Shown here piece after piece: positions 1 through 6,793 of a stretch of 11,055 bases of DNA. The stretch comes from Acidilobaceae archaeon UBA158. GTDB lineage: Archaea; Thermoproteota; Thermoprotei_A; Sulfolobales; Acidilobaceae. Under the pieces are notes generated by a model. The model was not told the origin of the DNA. It saw only the letters and a list, made by a program, of their open reading frames with translations, and ran no database searches. The DNA is taken from NCBI GenBank assembly GCA_002506595.1, contig DAXV01000019.1:29789-40843 (forward strand), written 5' to 3'. The translations under genes and the position numbers were made by a program. How positions within the stretch are numbered: the stretch's first letter is position 1; each line of letters opens with the position of its first letter.

Positions 1-970
1 AAATGTCATTATAAATAGAAATTTGACCTTTTTCGTTAATATATGCTCCGCAAAATCTACAATGGTTCCCTTTCATTTCATGACCACATATTGGACATGG
101 ATTTCTATTTGATTTATTTTTTAATTCATTATAAAAAATTCCTAATTCAAGACCTTTTTTAAACAAATAGAGATGAGATAATGAGGGGAAGTTTATTTTG
201 TATTTATTTTTATATTTATCGATTTCTTCTTTCTTGACTTTATTTTTCCAGCTTTGTAATAAAATTTCAGATCCACTACCAGAAGTTATTGGCATTTTAT
301 CTCTTAAAGCAACATATTCTAAACCTTTTTCCATGAGCCATAATCTCATAAAATATTTTCCATAGACTTTACCATTAATATTATTTATTTTGCATTTTAT
401 TGGAACATTTAGTGAAAGTTCCTTTGATTCATTGCTAAATAATGGCAATGATACCTTAATTCCTAAATGATTTGATATTGGTACAGAATTGAAAAATGCA
501 TTATTTAATACATTTTTTAACCAGTTATTTAAATAACTTTCATTTCTATTTATTAAGAAATCGTAACCGAAATAAAGTTCATCTCCTCCATCTCCTGTTA
601 AAACACAATTACATTTAAGTTCCTTTGCTTTTTTAAGTCCTAAACATACAGAAATACCTGAAACGATTTCAATAGGATCAATTACCTTTAATGAATACAA
701 GACATTATTTAAACAATCATCTATTTCAGTTTCATCTTTTATAATTATCTTATAGTTTTCTATATTTAATTTATTTTTAACATAATCAATATAGTCTCTA
801 TCTTTAGAATTATTAAATAATACAGAGATCGTTTTAGGTTTATCGTTTATTAAAGACATTAAAATAAATGTCGTATCAATACCACCTGAAAATAATATAC
901 AATCACACTTATTTTTCTTTGAATTTTCGTATATAATTTGGGACAATTTTTCTGCATATTCGATGCACAT
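1..970 (-). CDS. AsnB-like ATP-pyrophosphatase with zinc ribbon, 3' truncated by window edge
   Basis: My translation is open from ATG at 970 to the edge: 323 residues, no stop. Residues 27-34 hold an ATP-pyrophosphatase loop (FSGGIDTT) and residues 125-137 the asparagine-synthetase signature TGDGGDELYFGYD. C292, C295, C304 and C307 form a CPICG/CRFCG zinc ribbon. AsnB normally has an N-terminal glutaminase with Cys at position 2. This protein does start Met-Cys, but the ATP loop follows within 25 residues, so that domain is absent and an ammonia donor or non-asparagine substrate is likely (inference). ATG 970 is preferred because AAAGGT lies 10 bases upstream; in-frame GTG 979 has only one base of spacing. 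It follows cbiB by 35 bases on the same strand, so it probably belongs to the cobamide operon. The family fold is secure; the substrate is unknown. Confidence 0.85.
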   Translation of the reverse strand, partial: MCIEYAEKLSQIIYENSKKNKCDCILFSGGIDTTFILMSLINDKPKTISVLFNNSKDRDYIDYVKNKLNIENYKIIIKDETEIDDCLNNVLYSLKVIDPIEIVSGISVCLGLKKAKELKCNCVLTGDGGDELYFGYDFLINRNESYLNNWLKNVLNNAFFNSVPISNHLGIKVSLPLFSNESKELSLNVPIKCKINNINGKVYGKYFMRLWLMEKGLEYVALRDKMPITSGSGSEILLQSWKNKVKKEEIDKYKNKYKINFPSLSHLYLFKKGLELGIFYNELKNKSNRNPCPICGHEMKGNHCRFCGAYINEKGQISIYNDI

Positions 971-1005
971 ATATTTCACTACCTTTATTTTTATATTTTC
1001 AATTT

Positions 1006-1956
1006 TTAAAGTTTTATTAAATAAATAGCAACCATTGCTAAAATTAATGTTATAATATATGAAATTAATATTAATTTTAATGCATTACTTATATCTTCTT
1101 TTTTAGGTAGATTATAATCGCATAGTCTATAACTATTAATTTTTTCTAGACTAATTTTTAATGCGCCAGCAAAAGAAGACATTGGATAGCCTGCATTTTT
1201 ACTTTCTGTTTTATTTCTATATTTTTTCCAACATGAAAAAAGAGATCTTGTATCATCTCTCATTAAAATAGAAGAAAGGGCAAATATAATAACAGATATT
1301 CTTGCTGGAATATAATTTATGATAGTATCTGCTAATGCGCTTACAAAACCCACGTCTTTATGTAATTCATCTTTAAAGCCTAGAGAACCATCTAAAGTGT
1401 TTGCTATTCTTTGCATTAATGCCCCTAAAGGTCCTAATATTATTAGCCAAAATAACGGTGATAAAATTCCATCTACAAAACTTTCTGATAAAGATTCTAT
1501 GGAAGCAGATGAAATATGATATTCATCTAAACTGCTTGTATCTCTTCTTACTAAATTGCTTACAAATTTTCTTGCTTTTTCAATGTCCTTATTATCTAGC
1601 GATTCCCTAACTTTCTTAACTATATCATATAAAAGCTTGAATGATATTGAAGTCTTAATTATATATGATGAAGCGATAATCCATAGTATGATATTTATCT
1701 TATATAATAAATAAAGTAATAATAAATAAAGTAATAAATGTATTCCCATTGTAAAGATCCAAATGAAAAAACCCATAATTTTTGATGAATATGGCTTATA
1801 TAATTTTTGTGATAAAATAAATGAAGTATGAACAGGATGTATCTTATAAAAAATTCCTTTATGGTATGGATATAATGCATCTAATATTAATGCTAATATT
1901 AATGAAGTAATAATATATAAAGGATTTGGATATAAGAATTTTGGTAATAAAATCAT
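1006..1956 (-). CDS. cbiB: adenosylcobinamide-phosphate synthase CbiB
   Basis: Membrane enzyme that condenses adenosylcobyric acid with (R)-1-amino-2-propanol phosphate, giving adenosylcobinamide phosphate. The 316 residues match the usual length. Family blocks are visible: LDALYP near 25-30, HPV at 40-42, SESFVDG at 157-163 followed by PLFW at 167-170, GPLGAL with NTLDG at 175-190, and NYIPARI at 214-220. Hydrophobic segments lie near 12-28, 60-100, 165-180, 219-235 and at the C terminus. The Ser in SESFVDG stands where I recall Asn in most homologues. The start lies one base after the cobS stop, with GGTGAT about 9 bases upstream, so translation is probably coupled. A 15-bp tandem repeat lies inside the gene. 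This family is CobD in Pseudomonas naming. The call is firm. Confidence 0.94.
   Translation of the reverse strand: MILLPKFLYPNPLYIITSLILALILDALYPYHKGIFYKIHPVHTSFILSQKLYKPYSSKIMGFFIWIFTMGIHLLLYLLLLYLLYKINIILWIIASSYIIKTSISFKLLYDIVKKVRESLDNKDIEKARKFVSNLVRRDTSSLDEYHISSASIESLSESFVDGILSPLFWLIILGPLGALMQRIANTLDGSLGFKDELHKDVGFVSALADTIINYIPARISVIIFALSSILMRDDTRSLFSCWKKYRNKTESKNAGYPMSSFAGALKISLEKINSYRLCDYNLPKKEDISNALKLILISYIITLILAMVAIYLIKL
1704..1733. repeat. two tandem copies of a 15-bp unit inside cbiB
   Basis: The unit ataataaataaagta occurs twice back to back (1704-1718 and 1719-1733), and a third copy begins and decays after four bases. On the coding strand it encodes two copies of Leu-Leu-Leu-Tyr-Leu in a membrane segment (about residues 73-83 of CbiB). 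It keeps the frame, so it adds length only within a hydrophobic helix. Confidence 0.9.
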
Positions 1957-1957
1957 T

Positions 1958-2689
1958 TTATATTATCACCGAAATCAATAAAGAAACTGTTTCAACTGTT
2001 TCTATAGTAAATCCTATTACATCTCCATTTGTATAGCCAAGCCTTTTATTTGAATCATATAAAATAATGGGAATTAATAATAATGAAACAAGACTTATTA
2101 AAAAGTACTTTGAATTTGAAATAAAAATCAAAGCAACTATTATGATTAAATATATTGTTAGATTATACAGAAGTTTTCTTTTACTTTTAGAACTTTTAAT
2201 AAACATGCTACCTAAACCTTGATACTTAGGAGGATTTGAAAAATATGAAATAAGATATCCAGATTCTATTCCAGTAACATATGATAATATTATCGGAAAA
2301 ACACTTTTAATATTTGAAAAGGAAGCAAATTTTATTATAATTATTAATGATGTAAAAATAATTGCAAAGCTCCCTTTTCTAGGATCTTTTAATATCCTTT
2401 CTGCTTCTTCACCAAATTTTCGTGAACCGATTACATCAGAATAATCTGCAAAACCATCTAGATTAAGTCCTCCAGTTAATATTAAATGAGATGCCAATAA
2501 TATCGAACCATTTATTATAAAATTAAACCTTATGAATAAAAAGATTAGGCTTATTATAATTCCTTCTATTAGCCCTATTATAGGAGATAAATAAAAATAT
2601 TCTGATGCATCTTCAATACTATTTTGCCTAACTGGTATTGTAGTTAAAAATGAGAGCAGGCTTAAAAAACCCCTAATAGATTTTTTCAT
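1958..2689 (-). CDS. cobS: cobalamin synthase CobS (adenosylcobinamide-GDP ribazoletransferase)
   Basis: Integral membrane enzyme joining adenosylcobinamide-GDP to alpha-ribazole (or its 5'-phosphate), the step that closes the nucleotide loop. At 243 residues it is of normal length. The signature LNLDGFADYSD is at 75-85 and the second block RILKDPRKGSFA at 98-109; the aspartates of DGxADxxD are the expected Mg/diphosphate ligands. Hydrophobic stretches lie near 35-55, 62-74, 108-122, 174-190 and 193-208. ATG 2689 has AAAGGTG with a 6-base spacer. It overlaps the end of the upstream decarboxylase gene by 17 bases and ends one base before cbiB, so the three are probably translationally coupled. 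Confidence 0.95.
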   Translation of the reverse strand: MKKSIRGFLSLLSFLTTIPVRQNSIEDASEYFYLSPIIGLIEGIIISLIFLFIRFNFIINGSILLASHLILTGGLNLDGFADYSDVIGSRKFGEEAERILKDPRKGSFAIIFTSLIIIIKFASFSNIKSVFPIILSYVTGIESGYLISYFSNPPKYQGLGSMFIKSSKSKRKLLYNLTIYLIIIVALIFISNSKYFLISLVSLLLIPIILYDSNKRLGYTNGDVIGFTIETVETVSLLISVII

Positions 2690-3713
2690 TTAATACACCT
2701 TTTATTGCATTCAATAAAATTATATTTTCATCATGTGTTTTAATTGAAATTCTAGAATATGATTTATTTAGACCAAAAAATGTTGATGCATCTCTAATAA
2801 ACACACCTCTCTTAATAAGTTCTCTTTTAAATATCGGATTTGGCATTTTTTCATGTTTTATGAGAATAAAAGATGTTTTACTTTTGAATTTAATTAAATT
2901 TTCTAAATTGTTCATAATAAATTCCCTTTCTTTAGATATTATTTCATTTGATATCGTTAGATATTTCATAATAAATTCCCTTTCATTAAGCATTTCTGTA
3001 TAAAAACAATTTGTTATGGAATCTATAGGCCATGCTTGCAATGAAGACTCTATTTTGTTTAAAATACTTTTGTTTAATGAAATAACTTCTCCAAGTCTTA
3101 ATCCGGGAGTTGAAAAAGTTTTTGTTTGACTTCTTATAATTATAAGGTTTTCAGTTGGTTTAATTTTATTACAGCTTGATATTTCAACAAATGCTTCATC
3201 TGCAATAACTAAGTTCTTTATACTTGATGACAAATAATCCAAATCCTTTTCATTTATACAATAACCTGTGGGATTATTTGGCCTTGAAAATAATACAGGA
3301 GAATTATTTTTATTAGCTATTTTGACTATTTCATCTATATTTATATAAGGCTCTTCATTTTCTAGCTTTATTAAAGGTCTAATTAGCTTTATTTTTAAAT
3401 TTTTTGACATTAAATTAAAATCTCCAAAATTAGGCTCTATAATTATTAGTTTCTTTAATTTTAATGCTAAAGGTATTAAAGTAAGAGCTTCATCGCTTCC
3501 ATTAACCGGTACAATATATTCTTCGCTTATTCCCCAATAATCAGATAGGGCTTTAGTTAATTTTTTATATGAAGGATAGTATTTGTAAACCTTTCTTTTT
3601 ATGCAATTTTTTATAATTTTATCAGAAAATTCTGGAGGGCCTAATGGATTTGTTGGTGAACTAAAGTCAATAACATTTTTATTTAATGTACCACCATGGT
3701 TTCTCTTAATCAT
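2673..3713 (-). CDS. cobD: L-threonine-O-3-phosphate decarboxylase, CobD type (PLP, fold type I)
   Basis: PLP enzyme that makes (R)-1-amino-2-propanol phosphate, the linker used by CbiB. Its 346 residues begin with HGG (6-8) and IDFSSPTNPLGPP (15-27), typical of CobD rather than of most HisC proteins. PLP-binding features are NNPTG at 146-150, ADEAF at 171-175 and the presumed Schiff-base Lys198 in TKTFSTPGLRLG; Arg206 and Arg321 are likely carboxylate or phosphate contacts. The C-terminal block IRDASTFFGL (306-315) also resembles CobD. Histidinol-phosphate aminotransferase is the alternative, but the operon makes CobD far more likely. There is no C-terminal extension that could supply threonine kinase activity. 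It overlaps cobY by 8 bases and cobS by 17. The family is CobC in Pseudomonas naming. Confidence 0.9.
   Translation of the reverse strand: MIKRNHGGTLNKNVIDFSSPTNPLGPPEFSDKIIKNCIKRKVYKYYPSYKKLTKALSDYWGISEEYIVPVNGSDEALTLIPLALKLKKLIIIEPNFGDFNLMSKNLKIKLIRPLIKLENEEPYINIDEIVKIANKNNSPVLFSRPNNPTGYCINEKDLDYLSSSIKNLVIADEAFVEISSCNKIKPTENLIIIRSQTKTFSTPGLRLGEVISLNKSILNKIESSLQAWPIDSITNCFYTEMLNEREFIMKYLTISNEIISKEREFIMNNLENLIKFKSKTSFILIKHEKMPNPIFKRELIKRGVFIRDASTFFGLNKSYSRISIKTHDENIILLNAIKGVLNEKIY
2911..2984. repeat. 20-bp direct repeat inside the cobD-type gene
   Basis: The 20-mer ttcataataaattccctttc occurs at 2911-2930 and again at 2965-2984. The copies are 54 bases apart, a whole number of codons, and both encode (E)REFIM, at about residues 244-249 and 262-267. 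The 34 bases between the copies are not repeated. It may be the trace of an old 54-bp duplication or a chance similarity of two helix starts; the protein has ordinary length. Confidence 0.85.
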
Positions 3714-4239
3714 TACACATCATCCTTGCATTATTTAAATCATTTATAGTGTTTATGTTAATCAAGTCTTCGTTTAATTTTAAATTATTCCATATATTTA
3801 AGTTGTTTCCTTTAATTATTGAAATGCCTATTGGCTCCCCTTGTTTATTTAATATTGTTATTAGATCTTCTTCTATGTCTTTTGCTGATAAAATGATTTT
3901 TTCAATGGTTTTATTCTCAATAAATGGTATATCTGAGGGGAAAATTATAATTGGTCTTTTCCTTATAATATCTAGTATTATTTTCAAATCAATAGAATAA
4001 TCAATCCCTGTTGTATAAATTAACAAAATATCTTTGTATTTATTTTTTAAAATGTATAAAAAATTTTCAACATTTTCAGATATTGCTATTATGTTATATT
4101 TAAATAATTTCCTTGTTTTGTCTATTATATTAAATATCATAGGTTTTCCACAAAGCTCAGTAAATGGTTTAAAGCTTGATCCAAATCTTTTGCCCTTACC
4201 CCCTGCCATAATTATGGCAGTTTCTATATTGAAGGTCAT
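3706..4239 (-). CDS. cobY: GTP:adenosylcobinamide-phosphate guanylyltransferase CobY
   Basis: Archaeal replacement for the guanylyltransferase half of bacterial CobU: it activates adenosylcobinamide phosphate with GTP to give adenosylcobinamide-GDP for CobS. The 177-residue protein has a single NTP-transferase (MobA/GlmU-like) domain: MAGGKGKRFG at 11-20, then KPFTELCGKPM at 24-34 with the conserved Lys, and FPSDIPF near 100-106 as the probable metal-binding Asp region. Sequence alone would also allow a molybdopterin or other nucleotidyltransferase; its place between cbiS and cobD decides for CobY. The ATG directly abuts the cbiS stop, with GGTG 8 bases upstream inside cbiS. No CobU kinase is needed because CbiB already yields the phosphorylated intermediate. 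Confidence 0.9.
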   Translation of the reverse strand: MTFNIETAIIMAGGKGKRFGSSFKPFTELCGKPMIFNIIDKTRKLFKYNIIAISENVENFLYILKNKYKDILLIYTTGIDYSIDLKIILDIIRKRPIIIFPSDIPFIENKTIEKIILSAKDIEEDLITILNKQGEPIGISIIKGNNLNIWNNLKLNEDLININTINDLNNARMMCND

Positions 4240-5310
4240 TCATTTACCACCTAACAGTTTATCGTAGATTTTTGAAAGAGTTGAACCAATTAATGCTGAG
4301 ACAATATCGTCTTCAAACATTGGTAAATGAGAAAACTTTAGATTTTCTTTATCTTTTATTGTATCTACCCAATATGTAGAGGTTAACCCTTTAAAACCTG
4401 ATAAATAAATGCTTAAAGATGATGCAATTGCCTCATCAGCAATAATCCTTTTTGAATCTTTTTCGAACTCTTCTTTATTTAAATAGGGAAATGTATCGCT
4501 TACACCTCTTAAATCTAATTCTCTAGCTGCAATAATATAAGACCATACATTAGGATCCTTAAGTTCATTATCTAATTCATTATATATCATATTATAAACT
4601 GTTTTCTCATCTACGTTTGGCACAGGTGCATTGTTATATACTATCATAGCCTGTTCAACTAATTCTTCTAATGACATGCCTAACGATCTTTTTAATAATG
4701 ATTGTTTATTATCAAAAGAAATTAACGTTTCATAAATTAATCTTGCTATAGCATTACCATGATATGTTGCAAGCCCGCTAAACATAAATCCATCATTTGA
4801 AATTTCTGCAGCAACCCCTATGCCGTCACTAGAGGTTCCAGAGGCTCTTGATTCACATCTTAACAATAAATCACTTGATGCAAGGCATTTGGTTTCTGTA
4901 ACAGTTCTAAAAAGGTCTAACAAACCATTAGGGGTTAATTTCAAATTAACCCAAGATATTATGTTTATTGTACCTCCACAAATTCCGTTAAAAAGTTCTT
5001 TTTGATATATGCAATTAGGAATTTCGAAGCCTGCAGTTATTAAAACTCCACCAAATTCATTTTCTTTAGTTTTATAATTTTTTACATCAACTGCTGTTAA
5101 AAAAACAGGTGTATTTTCATTGAGACCTATGCTTTTTAAAGCTCTTTTTTTAAATTCTTCAACATCTTTTGTTTTAAAGTCTTTTTCAACTTGATTTATT
5201 ACTATAAATTTGCTCTTTGTGATGGCATTTATATGAACTGTTGTCATTATATCCATTTCTCGATCAAATTCCAAAATTAAATTGTTATCAATTATTTTTA
5301 TATTGACCAA
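4240..5310 (-). CDS. cbiS: bifunctional CbiS: adenosylcobinamide amidohydrolase (CbiZ) fused to alpha-ribazole phosphatase (CobZ)
   Basis: At 356 residues this is far longer than single-domain CbiZ. Residues 1-200 look like CbiZ: LTAVDV (71-76), VLITAGFEIPN (89-99), GTINIISWVNLKL (113-125), and TETK (138-141) followed by ASGTSSDG (156-163). CbiZ cuts salvaged adenosylcobinamide to cobyric acid. Residues 205-356 match CobZ, a PgpA-related phosphatase: LGMSLEELVEQA (210-221), DPNV (252-255), ADEAIASSLSIYLSG (291-305) and MFEDDIVSALIG (331-342), with acidic metal-binding candidates. CobZ dephosphorylates alpha-ribazole-5'-phosphate or cobalamin phosphate. The same order is known in Methanopyrus kandleri CbiS, shown to be bifunctional. 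The start is TTG 5310, with GAGGTT 8 bases upstream inside cobT; the overlap with cobT is 23 bases. Domain assignment is by motif reading only. Confidence 0.9.
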   Translation of the reverse strand: MVNIKIIDNNLILEFDREMDIMTTVHINAITKSKFIVINQVEKDFKTKDVEEFKKRALKSIGLNENTPVFLTAVDVKNYKTKENEFGGVLITAGFEIPNCIYQKELFNGICGGTINIISWVNLKLTPNGLLDLFRTVTETKCLASSDLLLRCESRASGTSSDGIGVAAEISNDGFMFSGLATYHGNAIARLIYETLISFDNKQSLLKRSLGMSLEELVEQAMIVYNNAPVPNVDEKTVYNMIYNELDNELKDPNVWSYIIAARELDLRGVSDTFPYLNKEEFEKDSKRIIADEAIASSLSIYLSGFKGLTSTYWVDTIKDKENLKFSHLPMFEDDIVSALIGSTLSKIYDKLLGGK

Positions 5311-6316
5311 GCGATCTCAACCTCTCGTATTCTTCATATATACTCTTTTTGATTTCATTAACGCTAAATCCAAGGTATTTGGCTAATATCATTGTTCCTC
5401 CTGCACCAACGCCTTCTTTAACATAGCCTTCTTCATACAATCTAAGTCCTTCATATTTTGCATCAGAAAAATCTATATCTGATACGATAATTTCAATTCT
5501 TTTATCAATTTGTTCAATTAACTTAAAAATATTTGAATCCTTATCTCTTGCTATCCAACTCGTAGTACCAATTTTTATTTTATTTTCTAAATAATTTAAT
5601 TTAGATAAAATTGAAACAACTGCTCCCATTTGTGTACCTCCTGCTAATAAAATTGTAGATGAATTTTTTAATGAACCCGCAACAATTCCTGCCATTGATA
5701 TGTGGACTGGATCTCCTACCTTGTCTATAATTGAAAAAATATCATCATTAGGATTAATTCTTTTTAATGCATTGCTAATAACCTTTTGCTTTAAATCCTT
5801 TGGATTGTTTGGAGATGCACTGCTAACATATTTTATTGCATCATATCCTAGGGCTTCCAATATTGCAGCAGCAGTAGTTGTCCCTCCTGGGATGCTTTCT
5901 CCTATCAATACGATATCTTGATTTGAAGATATTATTTCTCCTAATAGTTTTGATTCGTAAAATATATTCTTAGCTGTTCCTAGCGGTAATGCATTTGAAG
6001 AATAGATGTTTTCACCAGGAATTGAGCTTGGAAATCTAATATGAGGTACCTTTAATTTATAATATAAGCCTGAATCAACTACAAAGTATGGTATATTTAA
6101 TTTTTTTAAAATAGATCTAGTTATTACAGCTGGCGTTGGTAATCCGTTTGGAGTAACAGGAATTTCTTTTTTTGTTATGGGAATTCCATTAATTACATAT
6201 TCTAAGTCAAGAGTTGGTGTATATAAAGTATCTTCGCTATTGGATCCTGCTATGCTTATACCTTCTATAGTTGAAGTTTTTGTAGAGCCTCCTACATATA
6301 TTGCAACTACTTTCAT
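5288..6316 (-). CDS. cobT: nicotinate-nucleotide:dimethylbenzimidazole phosphoribosyltransferase, archaeal CobT family
   Basis: First gene of the operon. It moves phosphoribose from nicotinate mononucleotide to the lower-ligand base (dimethylbenzimidazole or another base), giving alpha-ribazole-type phosphate. The 342 residues match the archaeal branch: GGSTKTSTIEGISIAG (9-24), GESIPGGTTTA (139-149), GDPVHISMAG (201-210), LAGGTQMGA (224-232) and KEGVGAGG (300-307). Glu301 is in the place of the catalytic glutamate of the bacterial EGTGA motif. The ATG at 6316 has no obvious SD. A 79-base gap with TATA-like sequences separates it from the aIF1 gene, so this is probably where the operon transcript starts. 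I see no cobalamin riboswitch; the gap is too short. Confidence 0.93.
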   Translation of the reverse strand: MKVVAIYVGGSTKTSTIEGISIAGSNSEDTLYTPTLDLEYVINGIPITKKEIPVTPNGLPTPAVITRSILKKLNIPYFVVDSGLYYKLKVPHIRFPSSIPGENIYSSNALPLGTAKNIFYESKLLGEIISSNQDIVLIGESIPGGTTTAAAILEALGYDAIKYVSSASPNNPKDLKQKVISNALKRINPNDDIFSIIDKVGDPVHISMAGIVAGSLKNSSTILLAGGTQMGAVVSILSKLNYLENKIKIGTTSWIARDKDSNIFKLIEQIDKRIEIIVSDIDFSDAKYEGLRLYEEGYVKEGVGAGGTMILAKYLGFSVNEIKKSIYEEYERLRSLGQYKNN

Positions 6317-6368
6317 TTTTGCTCGTACTGGATAGGGTAACCAGAAATATTTATGTTTAAAATAAAAG

Positions 6369-6394
6369 AAGATATCTTATAAAATTTATAAAAT
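6369..6394 (-). promoter_or_regulatory. candidate TATA boxes and palindrome of the cobamide operon
   Basis: Reading the minus strand, two adjacent TTTTATAA elements (6393-6386 and 6384-6377) stand upstream of cobT. The second would place a start site near 6354 and give a leader of about 38 bases. A perfect 10-bp palindrome AAGATATCTT (6369-6378) touches the second element and could be an operator. A TATA-like stretch nearer the gene (about 6343-6356) is an alternative that would give an almost leaderless transcript. All positions are inferred from archaeal TATA spacing of about 25 bases. Confidence 0.4.
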
Positions 6395-6395
6395 G

Positions 6396-6701
6396 TTATT
6401 CGATTATCATGATATTATCTGGTTGAAATCCCATCTTTATTAATATATCCTTTACTTTTTTTCTATGATCTCCCTGCAATTCTATTCTTCCATCTTTATA
6501 AGTTCCACCAGCAGCTAATTCACTCTTAAGCTTAGAAGCTAAATCTTTAAAATTAACTTGTTTTTCATCAATTCCTTCAATAACTGTTACTTGTTTGCCA
6601 AACCTTCTTGTTTCAAGCCTTATCTTTATTATTTGTTCTTCCGTTGCAAGTTGCTCGCAAATATCAGGCGGAAGACCTCCACAATCTACTTCTTTCGACA
6701 T
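6396..6701 (-). CDS. sui1: translation initiation factor aIF1 (SUI1 family)
   Basis: Small ribosomal factor that binds the 30S subunit and guards start-codon selection. From ATG 6701 the protein has 101 residues, the usual archaeal length. It shows an N-terminal CGGLPPDIC block, RRFGKQVTVIEG in the first SUI1 strand-loop (33-44), and the signature AAGGTYKDGRIELQGDH (64-80). An upstream GTG at 6722 is in frame and would add seven residues, but it lies only about 14 bases from the TATA box (near 6736) and is probably not transcribed. The TATA position predicts a start site near 6710, just upstream of ATG 6701. The gene diverges from rpo12 and lies 79 bases ahead of cobT on the same strand, so some read-through into cobT is possible. 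Confidence 0.93.
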   Translation of the reverse strand: MSKEVDCGGLPPDICEQLATEEQIIKIRLETRRFGKQVTVIEGIDEKQVNFKDLASKLKSELAAGGTYKDGRIELQGDHRKKVKDILIKMGFQPDNIMIIE

Positions 6702-6730
6702 GGGTTTTATTAAACACCTCACGGTATCTA

Positions 6731-6744
6731 AATTTTATAAGGTT
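6731..6744 (-). promoter_or_regulatory. BRE/TATA of the aIF1 gene
   Basis: On the minus strand AACC followed by TTATAAAATT resembles an archaeal BRE plus TATA box. Standard spacing puts the transcript start near 6710, about 9 bases before ATG 6701. Confidence 0.6.
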
Positions 6745-6766
6745 AATCTAGGAATATAAACCTTAT
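6737..6766. repeat. 8-bp inverted repeat across the divergent aIF1/rpo12 promoter
   Basis: ATAAGGTT (6737-6744) and AACCTTAT (6759-6766) are perfect inverted copies with a 14-base spacer. Each arm coincides with a possible BRE/TATA reading outward. It may be two mirrored basal promoters or a regulator site controlling both genes. Confidence 0.7.
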
Positions 6767-6770
6767 CTTA
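6753..6770 (+). promoter_or_regulatory. BRE/TATA candidate of rpo12
   Basis: Two overlapping candidates: AATATAAA at 6753-6760, predicting a start near 6782, and AACC plus TTATCTTA at 6759-6770, the mirror of the aIF1 element, predicting a start near 6791. Either gives a very short leader for GTG 6794. Confidence 0.45.
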
Positions 6771-6793
6771 CAAACAACTTATAGGTGCATAAA

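Noticed and set aside
6317..6395. Cobalamin riboswitch in front of cobT
   Set aside because: The gap is only 79 bases, AT-rich, and contains no B12-box-like conserved core; only a 4-bp CTGG/CCAG stem is seen.
6702..6722. GTG 6722 as the start of aIF1
   Set aside because: It falls too close to the TATA box to be on the transcript, and the extra seven residues lie outside the normal family start.
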